This document shows, one piece after another, positions 36,415 to 45,843 of a DNA stretch of 64,000 nt (the first letter of the stretch is position 1; every line of letters starts with the position of its first letter). This stretch comes from Glaciecola sp. XM2. GTDB taxonomy: Bacteria; Pseudomonadota; Gammaproteobacteria; Enterobacterales; Alteromonadaceae. The translations under genes were made by a program, and so were the position numbers. The stretch lies in NCBI RefSeq assembly GCF_018595715.1, contig NZ_JAHEOJ010000021.1, positions 1-64,000 of the forward strand, written 5' to 3'. Under the pieces are notes generated by a model. It was given only the letters and a program-made list of their open reading frames with translations, did no database searches and had not been told where the DNA came from.

Positions 36415-38130
36415 GTGCTAATTGAACAAAGAGAGCTTGCGAGCGACACTCCCTTAGATCCGGCTCTGCCCCCCATTCTTGACCGCTTGCTACGCTTGCG
36501 CGGCATCACCAAAGCAGAGCAAACCAATACCAAGGCATCTGCGCTTCTACATTATTCTCAATTAAAAGGCGTAGATGTAGCGGCGCAGGTGTTAGCGAAT
36601 GCGATACAAAACCAGCTCAATATTTGTATTGTTGGCGATTTTGATGCAGATGGTGCAACAAGTACTGCCTTGTGTATGCACGTGCTAGACGCGCTAGGTC
36701 ATAAAAACTGTCAGTTTATCGTGCCTAATCGCTTCGATTTTGGTTATGGATTGACAGAGCCGGTGGTTGATATGGCACATCAGCAAGGCGCTCAGCTGAT
36801 TGTGACAGTGGACAATGGTATTTCAAGTATCGATGGCGTTGCTCACGCAAAATCCCTTGGCATGCAAGTAGTCGTAACGGATCATCACTTGCCTGGCAGT
36901 CAGGTGCCTAACGCGGATGCGATAGTCAATCCGAATCAGGCTGGATGTGGGTTCGCTTCTAAGCACCTAGCGGGCGTAGGCGTCGCCTTTTATGTAATGT
37001 CTGCGTTAAAAGCGACACTTACCAGTCTTGATTATTTTGCCAAAACGGGAATTGCTGCTCCCAACCTAGCTAACTTTTTAGATATTGTCGCATTAGGCAC
37101 CGTGGCAGATGTGGTGCCGCTTGACCAGAATAATCGAATACTGGTGCATCAAGGGTTGCAACGCATTCGCAGTCGTAAAACCCAACCAGGGATTTTGGCA
37201 CTGCTAAAAGTAGCCGGGAGAGATCCCGCGCGCTTGGCATCTAGTGACCTAGGCTTTGTACTAGGTCCGCGTTTAAATGCCGCAGGACGCCTTCAAGATA
37301 TGTCGGTAGGTATCAATTGTTTAATGGCAAAAGACCCAAGCGTCGCCCTATCCTTAGCAGCTGAACTTGATAAATTAAACAAAGAGCGGCGCGAAATTGA
37401 ACAAGACATGCAAGTTGCCGCGCAGCAGTCTTTAGATAAATTGTCTATCAATGATGCATCCTTGCCGCAAGGTATTGCGTTGTATGAAAGTGACTATCAT
37501 CAGGGCGTAGTGGGCATTCTGGCGGGTAGAATTAAAGAGAAATACTTTAAGCCTACGGTTGCGTTTGCAGATGAAAATGAAAGCACTATCAAAGGCTCTG
37601 CGCGCTCGATTCCGGGCGTGCACATGCGCGACCTGCTCGAACGCATTCATACGCTTCACCCAGGTTTAATCATTAAGTTCGGTGGTCACGCAATGGCGGC
37701 AGGATTATCTTTGTCCAAAGCCCGATATACCGAGTTTAAGACGGCCTTTGAAAAGCAATGTGCTGAGGCTTTGGCAGGTCTGCCGGTAGCCAATACCTTA
37801 CTCTCTGATGGTGCACTGGAGGCACCGAGTATCTCCCTAGATACCGCGTGGTTACTAAAACTTTCTATGCCCTGGGGACAGCAGTTTGAAGAGCCCTTGT
37901 TTGATGATGTGTTTGAACTCATTGAGCATCGAATTGTGGGCGAAAAGCATTTAAAGCTCTTGGTAAAAAAAGATGGCAATATGCTTGATGCAATAGCGTT
38001 TAACATTGATTTATCGCTGTGGCCAAACGTCAATTGCCGCCGCGTGCACTTAGCTTACCGTCTTGATATTAATGAGTTTCGCGGGCAAGTGTCTGTGCAG
38101 CTAATCGTCTCTGCGTTAGCGCCTGCCTGA
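36415..38130 (+). CDS. recJ: Single-stranded-DNA 5'-3' exonuclease RecJ
   Basis: Acts in RecF-pathway recombination, mismatch and base-excision repair. 571 residues: DHH domain with DFDADGATSTAL (about 77-88), VTVDNGISS, VTDHHLPGSQ; DHHA1 domain with GGHAMAAGLSL; C-terminal OB fold. Start GTG 36415 is the only start codon in frame before a stop at 36379; the nearby ATGs at 36404 and 36407 are in another frame and end at once. In E. coli recJ directly follows dsbC; here about 8.6 kb lies between. It precedes recO by 15 nt. Confidence 0.95.
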   Translation: MLIEQRELASDTPLDPALPPILDRLLRLRGITKAEQTNTKASALLHYSQLKGVDVAAQVLANAIQNQLNICIVGDFDADGATSTALCMHVLDALGHKNCQFIVPNRFDFGYGLTEPVVDMAHQQGAQLIVTVDNGISSIDGVAHAKSLGMQVVVTDHHLPGSQVPNADAIVNPNQAGCGFASKHLAGVGVAFYVMSALKATLTSLDYFAKTGIAAPNLANFLDIVALGTVADVVPLDQNNRILVHQGLQRIRSRKTQPGILALLKVAGRDPARLASSDLGFVLGPRLNAAGRLQDMSVGINCLMAKDPSVALSLAAELDKLNKERREIEQDMQVAAQQSLDKLSINDASLPQGIALYESDYHQGVVGILAGRIKEKYFKPTVAFADENESTIKGSARSIPGVHMRDLLERIHTLHPGLIIKFGGHAMAAGLSLSKARYTEFKTAFEKQCAEALAGLPVANTLLSDGALEAPSISLDTAWLLKLSMPWGQQFEEPLFDDVFELIEHRIVGEKHLKLLVKKDGNMLDAIAFNIDLSLWPNVNCRRVHLAYRLDINEFRGQVSVQLIVSALAPA

Positions 38131-38145
38131 TGGGATGGTAAATAG

Positions 38146-38868
38146 ATGGCAAAACTCCAAGCCAGAGGATATGTACTGCATACTCGTGCGTACCGAGAAA
38201 CTAGCGTTATTGTTGAGTTTTTTACACCACAATTTGGGCGCATCAGTGCGGTGGCCAAAGGCGCTAGAGGAAGCGGGAAGTCAGATAGAAAGAGCTTGCT
38301 TCAACCGTTACAATTATTGTCATTCGAACTTGCCGGGCGCAGTCAGTTAAAAAATCTAGGAATAGCAGAAGCAATTAGAAACCCTTGGCCGCTTCGAGGT
38401 AACTGTTTGTACAGCGCATTTTATATGAATGAGTTGCTCATGCGAGCCTTGCCAGAAACCGAGCCGGTGAGTCTGTTGTTTGAGCAATATCAAAGCAGTT
38501 TAGAGCACTTAGCAAGTCTGTCTGAAAATGATTCGCTTGTTAATATTGAACCGGTTTTACGAAGTTTTGAGCTGATGTTATTGCAAGAATTAGGCTACTT
38601 ACCCGATTTAGCTCATGATGCGCAAACCGGTGAACACATTGATGCAAATCAGCATTACACTTTTATCGCCGAACAAGGGTTTTTGCCATGCCCATCGACG
38701 CAAGCCTATGCAATACAAGGTACAGACCTTATTGCCATTGAGGCGAGAGAGTTCACGCCCAGTGCCCGCAAAACAGCTAAACACATCTGTAGACAAGCCT
38801 TACTGCCAATAATTGGTGACAAGCCGCTTAAATCAAGAGAGCTATTTTTGTCACACACCGGTCAGTAG
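38146..38868 (+). CDS. recO: DNA repair protein RecO
   Basis: Recombination mediator that anneals ssDNA and, with RecR, loads RecA on SSB-coated DNA. 240 residues: N-terminal OB fold (about 1-80, GYVLHTRAYRETS, FGRISAVAKGARG) and an alpha-helical C-terminal domain with FELMLLQELGYLPDL. No zinc-finger cysteine quartet is seen, as in other gammaproteobacterial RecO. Lies between recJ and pdxJ; recO-pdxJ-acpS is the conserved order. Confidence 0.93.
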   Translation: MAKLQARGYVLHTRAYRETSVIVEFFTPQFGRISAVAKGARGSGKSDRKSLLQPLQLLSFELAGRSQLKNLGIAEAIRNPWPLRGNCLYSAFYMNELLMRALPETEPVSLLFEQYQSSLEHLASLSENDSLVNIEPVLRSFELMLLQELGYLPDLAHDAQTGEHIDANQHYTFIAEQGFLPCPSTQAYAIQGTDLIAIEAREFTPSARKTAKHICRQALLPIIGDKPLKSRELFLSHTGQ

Positions 38869-38918
38869 GCGTTATACTATGCACATAAATTACATGTGAA
38901 TGAAGTGAGACTCACCCA

Positions 38919-39668
38919 ATGCAGGACATTTTTTTAGGCGTAAATATTGATCATATTGCCACGCTTCGCAACGCCAGAGGTACCAACTATCCTTCGGTTG
39001 TGCATGCAGCGGATGTTGCCGAACGCGCCGGAGCCGACGGTATTACAGTACATTTAAGAGAAGACCGTCGCCATATCAAAGATAACGATGTGTTCTTGCT
39101 CAAGCAAACTATCAATACACGTTTAAACCTAGAAATGGCCGTAACCGATGAAATGCTTGCTATCGCTGCAAAAGTAGCGCCTGAATTTTGTTGTTTAGTG
39201 CCAGAAAAGCGCGAAGAGTTAACCACCGAAGGGGGTTTAGATGTCGTGGGTAATTTAGCTAAAATTACCGACGCTTGTGCGCAATTGAAAGCGCAAAATA
39301 CACAAGCATCGCTTTTTATTGACGCCGATGAAGCACAAATTGAAGCCAGTGTTGAAGCTGGCGCGCCATATATCGAAATACATACCGGTCAATACGCAGA
39401 AGCTCGTGACGAGCATCAAGCTGAATATGAACTCAACAAGTTAATTACCGGAATAGAGTATGCTACTCGCTTAGGACTGAAAGTTAATGCGGGTCACGGC
39501 TTACACTATCATAACGTAAAACCCATTGCCGCAATCCCTCAGCTAATCGAACTAAATATTGGGCATGCAATCATCGCCCGTGCGGCATTTGATGGCCTAG
39601 ATAAGGCAGTACGAGATATGCGTGCTTTGATGCAAGAAGCACGACTTGGCCTTGTGAATACTCGCTAA
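38919..39668 (+). CDS. pdxJ: Pyridoxine 5'-phosphate synthase
   Basis: Condenses the PdxA product with deoxyxylulose phosphate to make PNP. 249 residues, TIM barrel: [15 protein letters not shown] near the N-terminus, [39 protein letters not shown], and the C-terminal phosphate-binding [13 protein letters not shown]. All are diagnostic for the family. The stop codon overlaps the acpS start (TAATG). Confidence 0.97.
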   Translation: MQDIFLGVNIDHIATLRNARGTNYPSVVHAADVAERAGADGITVHLREDRRHIKDNDVFLLKQTINTRLNLEMAVTDEMLAIAAKVAPEFCCLVPEKREELTTEGGLDVVGNLAKITDACAQLKAQNTQASLFIDADEAQIEASVEAGAPYIEIHTGQYAEARDEHQAEYELNKLITGIEYATRLGLKVNAGHGLHYHNVKPIAAIPQLIELNIGHAIIARAAFDGLDKAVRDMRALMQEARLGLVNTR

Positions 39669-40054
39669 TGATTGTAGGGATTGGCACCGATTTAGTCGAA
39701 ATTTCGCGCATTGCCAAGGCGCTTGAAAAGTCGAACGCCTTAGCCAAACGTGTTTTAACACCCGCTGAATGGTCGGAGTTTGAAAAAAGCACTGACAAAC
39801 CTCGTTATCTTGCTAAAAAGTTTGCCAGCAAAGAAGCTACTGTAAAAGCCATTGGAACAGGGATTGGTAACGGTATGGGATGGCAACACATAGAAATATC
39901 GCATGATGAACGTGGAAAACCCATGTTAAATGCACTTGGCGCGTTTAAAAAATGGTGTAGTGATAATAATGTCACCGAGCTTCACCTGAGTATTGCTGAT
40001 GAACAAGCCTATGCGACGGCCTTTGTTGTGATTGAAGGTGGGGGCGTGCAGTAG
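39668..40054 (+). CDS. acpS: Holo-[acyl-carrier-protein] synthase
   Basis: Transfers 4'-phosphopantetheine from CoA to apo-ACP. 128 residues, normal for AcpS: GIGTDLVEISRI (Mg-binding D8 region), RVLTPAEWSEF, the KKFASKEATVKAIGTGI signature with catalytic E, and LSIADEQAYATAFVV. Translationally coupled to pdxJ by a 1-nt overlap; rlmD begins 3 nt after its stop. Confidence 0.96.
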   Translation: MIVGIGTDLVEISRIAKALEKSNALAKRVLTPAEWSEFEKSTDKPRYLAKKFASKEATVKAIGTGIGNGMGWQHIEISHDERGKPMLNALGAFKKWCSDNNVTELHLSIADEQAYATAFVVIEGGGVQ

Positions 40055-40057
40055 ACG

Positions 40058-41425
40058 ATGGTGCAGTTTTATAAGTCAAAAAAGCCATCGTCTGGAAAAT
40101 CTAATCCTCACGCTACGCTTGCCAGTAAACCCCTAAGCATTGATGTGCTAGACCAACATGCCAATGGCATTGCACTGTCAACCAAACCAATCACCATAGT
40201 GCCTAGAACGCTTCCTGGCGAGCAAGTCAGCGTTGTTAGGGTGAAGGGGAGCAAAAAAGTCCAACATGCTAAGTTATGTTCGGTCGAGGTCGCCAGTAAG
40301 ATTCGACAACGGCCTCAATGCCCATATTATGAGCAATGCGGCGGATGTGCCATACAACATGCTAGCGCAAGGGATGGACTAAATCTCAAACTGCAGGCTC
40401 TTACTCGTTATATTGAGACACAGGTGAATGTGATGCAGAGCGCTTGGCTGGCTCCAATTTTGTCACAAATTGATTATGACTCGCTAGAGGGGGAGCTTGG
40501 ATATCGCCGTCGGGTAAAATTTGCAATCGATGCGCGCAATGAGCAAAACGTTAAAATTGGTTATCGAAAATCGCAGTCAAATGAGGTGGTTGATATAGAG
40601 CGCTGTGCCATTTTGAGCTCATCATTGCGTGATAAATCTGCCGCAGTAATTGCTTTTCTCAAGCAATTTAATAGCCTTTCTCGCGTTGGACATTTGCAGT
40701 TGACACAAACTCACAATGGAGTGGTAGTGGATGTTTACCTTAGCCATTCTATAAGCGCGTCACAGTTAAATGCACTCGCTAAGATGAGTGATGAATGTCA
40801 TGTTCGAGTCATTGTTTCATTAAAGCAAAAAGTATTGCTCGACCAAGGTATAGAACATGCTGAGCTTGTCATTAAAGATTACAATCATGTCGCTCTAGCG
40901 CTTGAGAACAATCACTTTATTCAGGTCAATCAGCCTGTGAATGCTAAAATGATTGCGCAAGCAATTGCGCTTTTAAAACCTGCACGCGGTCAACGCGTAC
41001 ATGATTTTTTCTGTGGCATCGGTAACTTTTCACTCGCTTTAGCCGCTGGCGGGGCCCAGGTGATTGGTTATGAAGTAGAAGCGAAAATGGTTGAGCAGGC
41101 GCGCATCAACGCCCAGAGCAATGAGCTTGAAAATGTTGAGTTCAATTGTGCCGATTTATCGCACCCGGCGACGTTAAATAATCTCGATATTCGCAGTACA
41201 GATTTGGTATTACTTGATCCTGCTAGAGCCGGAGCGCAGCAGTTGTGTGAATACTTTGTCAAAACGCCCGTGCAACACATCCTATATGTTTCTTGTAATA
41301 GCAATACCTTGATAAGAGATTTGAAAATTTTACAACCTCGCTATAAAGTAATGGCTATTGGAGCGCTGGATATGTTTCCTTTCACACAACATCTTGAGAG
41401 TATGGTTTTACTGACCGTTGCGTAA
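40058..41425 (+). CDS. rlmD: 23S rRNA (uracil-1939-C5)-methyltransferase
   Basis: SAM-dependent m5U methyltransferase (RumA). 455 residues: N-terminal TRAM/OB domain about 20-75, Fe-S cysteines C88, C94 and C97 (CPYYEQCGGC) with a fourth likely in IERCAIL, SAM motif FFCGIGNFSLALA, LLDPARAGA, and catalytic nucleophile C413 (YVSCNSNTL). The N-terminal lysine-rich extension is typical. Followed by relA, as in E. coli rlmD-relA-mazG. Confidence 0.95.
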   Translation: MVQFYKSKKPSSGKSNPHATLASKPLSIDVLDQHANGIALSTKPITIVPRTLPGEQVSVVRVKGSKKVQHAKLCSVEVASKIRQRPQCPYYEQCGGCAIQHASARDGLNLKLQALTRYIETQVNVMQSAWLAPILSQIDYDSLEGELGYRRRVKFAIDARNEQNVKIGYRKSQSNEVVDIERCAILSSSLRDKSAAVIAFLKQFNSLSRVGHLQLTQTHNGVVVDVYLSHSISASQLNALAKMSDECHVRVIVSLKQKVLLDQGIEHAELVIKDYNHVALALENNHFIQVNQPVNAKMIAQAIALLKPARGQRVHDFFCGIGNFSLALAAGGAQVIGYEVEAKMVEQARINAQSNELENVEFNCADLSHPATLNNLDIRSTDLVLLDPARAGAQQLCEYFVKTPVQHILYVSCNSNTLIRDLKILQPRYKVMAIGALDMFPFTQHLESMVLLTVA

Positions 41426-41514
41426 AACCTGGAGCTTTGAAGAAAGGCTTTTACTCACATAATTACGGTTAAGTCGTTGGGCATCAAACATTAATTAAGT
41501 TGGAGCAGTTCTGC

Positions 41515-43656
41515 ATGGTTTCTATTCGCAGTGTACATCAGTCGAGCCGCCCGGCATTTGCGCAGTGGCTTGAAGACTTGCCGGTACCTGAGCTTACAAA
41601 AGAAAAACTTCGAACCATCTCAGATCAGCCAGATATCTTGCTCATTGGGCAAGAAATGGTGGAAATTCTGCATGAGCTGCACATGGACGATGAAACCTTG
41701 CAGGCAGCATTAGTCTATCCTTATTGCCAAATTCACGCGTTAAACAACGAAGATATCAGTGAAAAATTCGGTCAGGGCGTGTGCGAGTTAATCGCGGGTG
41801 TTCGCAAAATGGACGCTATCAAAACACTCACCTCTCGCAATACTTCAGACGCAGCTCAAGTCGATAAATTACGCAACATGTTACTGGCAATGGTGGAAGA
41901 TGTGCGCGCGGTCGTCATTAAAATGGCTGAAAGAATTTGCACCTTACATCAAGTCAAGGAGGAGGACGAAGAGACGCGTGTTATCGTTGCTAGGGAGTGT
42001 TCAACGATTTATGCACCGTTAGCAAATCGTTTAGGAATCGGTCAGCTCAAATGGGAGCTTGAGGACTTATCCTTTAGGTATTTACACCCCCAAACATACA
42101 AAAAAATTGCCAAAATGTTAAAGGAAAAGCGTAGCGACAGGGAGCAGTACATCTCTGATTTTGTCGGGCATTTGCAAGCGCTTTTAGACGCCGAAGGTAT
42201 CAATGCGCAGGTCATTGGTAGGCCGAAGCATATTTACAGCATCTATAAAAAAATGCAGAAAAAACAGTTGGATTTTGAGCAGCTATTCGACATTCGAGCT
42301 TTGCGCATTATCGCTGACAGGATGCAAGATTGTTATGCTGCACTTGGCACTGTCCATGCTAACTTTCGCCATATCCCTAAAGAGTTTGATGACTACATTG
42401 CTACGCCCAAGCAAAACGGCTATCAGAGTATTCATACAGTTGTGTTAGGACCACAAGGCAAATCTATCGAAATCCAAATTCGTACGCAGCAAATGCATCA
42501 AGATGCCGAGCTAGGTGTTGCCGCGCACTGGAAATATAAAGAGGGTAGCGCAGGTAAACAAGCAGGCATGGATGAGCGCGTGAATTGGCTACGTAAAATT
42601 CTGCAATGGCAAGAAGAAATGGCAGAGTCAGGTAACTTGGTTGAGGAATTTAGAAGCCAAGTTTTTGAAGACAGGGTGTATGTGTTTACCCCAAAAGGCG
42701 ATGTAATCGATTTGCCACATGGCTCGACACCACTTGATTTCGCTTATTATATTCACAGTAATGTCGGTCATAAGTGCACTGGCGCGAAAGTAAACGATAG
42801 GATCGTGCCTTTTACCTACCGCTTACAAACCGGCGACCAAGTCAGTGTGCTTACGAGCAAAAACGGCACGCCATCACGAGATTGGATGCACCCTGGCTTA
42901 GGATATGTGCATAGCGCTAGAGCTCGCGCAACCATTCACTCTTACTTTAAGAAGCAAGACAAAGACAAAAATCGTGATGCAGGCAAAGAGCTTCTTGAGC
43001 GGGAGTTAAATAAAGCACAAATCCCTATTAAACATGCCGCAGAAGTGCTTGAAAAATACAATGTGAAAACCTTAGATGACCTATACGCAGGCATTGGGGG
43101 CGGTGATATTCGAGTTATGAATATCGTCAACACCTTGGCGCTAAAATATGCACCATTACCTGAGGAAGAAGTGACTCCAAGAGTAGTGAAAGGTCGTTCT
43201 CACAAGTCCAAACAACCGGTTATTGCCGAGGGCGTAGGGAATTTATTAAGCACACTCGCAAAATGTTGCCAACCAGTGTCGGGCGACGCCATCGTAGGTT
43301 ACATAACCTTAGGCAAAGGAGTAAGTGTTCACAAAGAGAGCTGCGTTCAGTTAGAAAATTTACTGAAAATGCATCCAGAACGCGAAATTGAAGTGACGTG
43401 GGCAGACAATGATGACGGCGCTTTTAAAACGACCTTGCATGTTCATGCGAATGACAGAAATGGCATTCTTCGTGATATGACAACCGAGTTATCCAATGAA
43501 AAGATTAGCTTGCTTGGAGTGAACAGTTTGTCAAACACCAAAGACCACACAGCGTTAATCAAATTGTCGGTAGAAGTGCCTAATGCGGTCAAGCTCAGTA
43601 AGTTAATATCACGCTTGCGCAACATTAGTGATGTGATTGATGTAAGCAGACACTGA
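41515..43656 (+). CDS. relA: (p)ppGpp synthetase RelA
   Basis: Ribosome-associated stringent-response enzyme. 713 residues: N-terminal pseudo-hydrolase domain lacking the HD pair (AALVYPYCQI, DISEKFGQG), synthetase domain with YSIYKKMQKK, FDIRALRIIA, and the acidic EFDDY signature of monofunctional RelA, then TGS (VYVFTPKGDVIDLPHGSTPLDFA is the region), zinc-finger and C-terminal ACT domains. ATG 41515 was chosen over TTG 41500; TTGGAG lies upstream of it, and MVSIRSVH matches the family start. Coupled to mazG by TGATG. Confidence 0.96.
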   Translation: MVSIRSVHQSSRPAFAQWLEDLPVPELTKEKLRTISDQPDILLIGQEMVEILHELHMDDETLQAALVYPYCQIHALNNEDISEKFGQGVCELIAGVRKMDAIKTLTSRNTSDAAQVDKLRNMLLAMVEDVRAVVIKMAERICTLHQVKEEDEETRVIVARECSTIYAPLANRLGIGQLKWELEDLSFRYLHPQTYKKIAKMLKEKRSDREQYISDFVGHLQALLDAEGINAQVIGRPKHIYSIYKKMQKKQLDFEQLFDIRALRIIADRMQDCYAALGTVHANFRHIPKEFDDYIATPKQNGYQSIHTVVLGPQGKSIEIQIRTQQMHQDAELGVAAHWKYKEGSAGKQAGMDERVNWLRKILQWQEEMAESGNLVEEFRSQVFEDRVYVFTPKGDVIDLPHGSTPLDFAYYIHSNVGHKCTGAKVNDRIVPFTYRLQTGDQVSVLTSKNGTPSRDWMHPGLGYVHSARARATIHSYFKKQDKDKNRDAGKELLERELNKAQIPIKHAAEVLEKYNVKTLDDLYAGIGGGDIRVMNIVNTLALKYAPLPEEEVTPRVVKGRSHKSKQPVIAEGVGNLLSTLAKCCQPVSGDAIVGYITLGKGVSVHKESCVQLENLLKMHPEREIEVTWADNDDGAFKTTLHVHANDRNGILRDMTTELSNEKISLLGVNSLSNTKDHTALIKLSVEVPNAVKLSKLISRLRNISDVIDVSRH

Positions 43657-44060
43657 TGGGGGTAGGCAACACACCAGACAATAAGGCCAATATCGCCCTA
43701 TCAAAGGCGCTTCGCGTTCAACTAGACGCCCGCGAGCTTGGCTTTGACTGGACAAGCGCGCTGCCTGTCTTTGACAAAGTCCATGAGGAGTTGTTAGAGG
43801 TTAAGCAAGCGCTCCTGACGGGCGATTTGCAAGGACAAGAGGAGGAGCTCGGCGACCTGTTGTTTGCCGCGGTGAACCTAGCACGTCATCTACAAGTCAG
43901 TCCGGAACATGCATTGTTAATTGCCACGCATAAGTTTGAGTGCCGCTTTTCATTGGTGAAACAAATGGCGCGTGAGCAAAACCTCGAGCTCAATGGTTTA
44001 ACCGAACAAGAGCTCGACCACCTATGGAATAAGGCCAAAGTAGACGTCGGTAAGGTATAA
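43656..44060 (+). CDS. mazG: Single-domain MazG nucleotide pyrophosphohydrolase
   Basis: Hydrolyses NTPs to NMP and pyrophosphate. 134 residues, about half of the E. coli protein (263): it corresponds to the C-terminal MazG repeat only (LGFDWTSALPVFDKVHEEL, EEELGDLLFAAVNLARHL, KFECRFSLV). The Mg-binding HEELLEVK and EEELGD motifs are intact, and the C-terminal repeat is the catalytic one in E. coli, so activity is expected. No trace of the N-terminal repeat is found between relA and this gene, which overlap by 1 nt. A clean deletion or an ancestral short form are both possible. Confidence 0.88.
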   Translation: MGVGNTPDNKANIALSKALRVQLDARELGFDWTSALPVFDKVHEELLEVKQALLTGDLQGQEEELGDLLFAAVNLARHLQVSPEHALLIATHKFECRFSLVKQMAREQNLELNGLTEQELDHLWNKAKVDVGKV

Positions 44061-44113
44061 ACGCCGCTCAATATAAGCGCTTACAAATTTTCTCAATAAA
44101 ACCTATAGAGCAC

Positions 44114-44140
44114 TCCATTTTATTGTTCCATTGCCGATAA
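44114..44140 (+). promoter_or_regulatory. Candidate sigma-28 (FliA) promoter for the diguanylate cyclase gene
   Basis: TCCATTTT, 11 nt, GCCGATAA. The -10 is a perfect 8/8 match to the FliA consensus; the -35 is 5/8. Leader about 40 nt to the ATG at 44187. Confidence 0.6.
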
Positions 44141-44186
44141 CGACTTATCTTTATATGTTTTTGCTTATGGTTCGTTATCACATTCT

Positions 44187-45257
44187 ATGCTCTTTTTAGA
44201 ACGTATTTATAAAGCACCTAACTCGGTAGCTGCTGAAGACAAGCCTACGTTTTACGCTGTACTGCTCGGCGGATGGACTGGCTTGCTAGTGCATATATGC
44301 TTCTTCTTTTTGTTTGTCTGGCAAGACGTAGAGTTGATGGTCAACGTGAATATTTTCAGCATATTGGCGTGGTCTTGGTATCTTTATTTGGCCTACAAAT
44401 CTAAATGGAGCGATGCAATTTATATCGCGTGTGCAGAGATTTCGATTCATGCGGTATTCGTTGTGTCTGCCCTAGGCACTCAATACGGGTTTCAATTTTA
44501 TTTAATCTCTATCGCCTGCCTACTTGTCGTTAACCCATCCATCAAAGTGATGTCAGGGTGGGTATTAAGCCTCTTTTGTTTGTTTTTATTTGCTGGTTTG
44601 TATGTGATTTTTCCAAGTGCAACTGAACAAGTGATCTTTGAAGATCATGTTTTACTTATTTTCGTCATGTGCTTCTTAAGTGCGACGTTCCCAATTGTTA
44701 TTGGGATCATGATCATGAAACGAGAGTTTGTATTGCAGCAAGAGGCCTTACAGCGCCTCGCAAACCACGATATGTTAACTGATTTGCATAACCGACGCTT
44801 CTTCTACACCTATCTTAATGAACGTCATGCGCAAGCAAAAGAGAAAAACCGTTCATTCTTTTTAGCTATCGCAGATATTGATAAGTTTAAAATGGTAAAC
44901 GACGTGCACGGCCATAGCCTCGGTGATGATGTGCTTGTGGTTGTGTCAAACCGACTTACACAATTGTTAAGTAAAAGCGACAATATTGCGCGATGGGGTG
45001 GTGAAGAGTTTATGTTTTATCTAGATTCAGATGATTTAAAAAGCGCATTTGAAAAGCTAGATTATCTGCGAGCGAGCATTTGCGCTGAAAGATTCACACG
45101 TAAAAGACTCAACATCACAATGAGTTTTGGTTTAGTGGAGGTCACACCGAACTTAAGCGTTGATGAGGCGATAAAAATTGCCGACGAATATCTATATACT
45201 GCAAAAAGTGAAGGTAGAAACCGAGTCATTAGCGACTCTTTCGAACAAAAACCATAA
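44187..45257 (+). CDS. Membrane diguanylate cyclase
   Basis: Synthesises c-di-GMP. 356 residues: about six hydrophobic helices between residues 20 and 178 forming an integral sensor (MASE-like, exact type not recognised), a short linker helix, then a GGDEF domain about 185-350. The catalytic signature is GGEEF (271-275), with ADIDKFKMVND for metal and GTP binding. The inhibitory I-site RxxD is SKSD here (262-265), so product feedback through it is probably absent. Monocistronic between mazG and rplM; a FliA-like promoter precedes it. Confidence 0.92.
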   Translation: MLFLERIYKAPNSVAAEDKPTFYAVLLGGWTGLLVHICFFFLFVWQDVELMVNVNIFSILAWSWYLYLAYKSKWSDAIYIACAEISIHAVFVVSALGTQYGFQFYLISIACLLVVNPSIKVMSGWVLSLFCLFLFAGLYVIFPSATEQVIFEDHVLLIFVMCFLSATFPIVIGIMIMKREFVLQQEALQRLANHDMLTDLHNRRFFYTYLNERHAQAKEKNRSFFLAIADIDKFKMVNDVHGHSLGDDVLVVVSNRLTQLLSKSDNIARWGGEEFMFYLDSDDLKSAFEKLDYLRASICAERFTRKRLNITMSFGLVEVTPNLSVDEAIKIADEYLYTAKSEGRNRVISDSFEQKP

Positions 45258-45262
45258 AAACA

Positions 45263-45291
45263 CTTCGTTTTTCCTACAGAATCTGTATAAT
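45263..45291 (+). promoter_or_regulatory. Candidate promoter of rplM-rpsI
   Basis: Perfect TATAAT at 45286-45291 with a weak -35 (CTTCGT) 17 nt upstream. It gives a leader of about 105 nt before rplM. Confidence 0.55.
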
Positions 45292-45312
45292 TCGCGACCT
45301 GCCCAGTTACAC

Positions 45313-45330
45313 CCACCTTTGGGAAGGTGG
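45313..45330 (+). promoter_or_regulatory. Leader hairpin before rplM
   Basis: CCACCTT and AAGGTGG arms separated by TGGG form a stable stem-loop in the predicted rplM leader. E. coli rplM-rpsI is autoregulated by L13 through its leader, so this is a candidate L13 site; homology not tested. Confidence 0.4.
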
Positions 45331-45402
45331 AAGATCAACCGGCTCGAAGGGGTCAAGTAGTTGATAAACATAACTTTTATATTTTAATTCGGGTGAATAT
45401 TA

Positions 45403-45831
45403 ATGAAAACTTTTGTTGCAAAGCCAGAAAGCGTACAGCGCGACTGGTTTGTGGTCGACGCCACAGACAAAACGTTAGGTCGCTTAGCGGCAGAAATCGC
45501 AACGAGATTGCGTGGTAAGCATAAGCCAGAGTACACACCACACGTGGACACTGGCGACTACATCGTAGTTGTGAATGCTGAGAAAATTACTGTAACTGGC
45601 AACAAAGCCAAGGGCAAAGTATATTACTCACATTCTGGTTACCCAGGTGGCTTGAAAGAAGCGACATTTGAAAAAATGATCGAAAGAAAGCCTGAGATGG
45701 TGTTAGAGAAAGCTGTAAAAGGTATGTTACCTAAAGGCCCTCTAGGTCGTGCAATGTTCCGCAAAATGAAAGTTTTTGTAGGTCCAGAGCATACGCATCA
45801 GGCACAACAACCTCAAGCATTGGATATATAA
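45403..45831 (+). CDS. rplM: 50S ribosomal protein L13
   Basis: Early-assembly large-subunit protein. 142 residues as usual: [19 protein letters not shown] start, [56 protein letters not shown]. Co-transcribed with rpsI 12 nt downstream, the standard pair. Confidence 0.99.
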   Translation: MKTFVAKPESVQRDWFVVDATDKTLGRLAAEIATRLRGKHKPEYTPHVDTGDYIVVVNAEKITVTGNKAKGKVYYSHSGYPGGLKEATFEKMIERKPEMVLEKAVKGMLPKGPLGRAMFRKMKVFVGPEHTHQAQQPQALDI

Positions 45832-45843
45832 GGAGCGAGCAAC

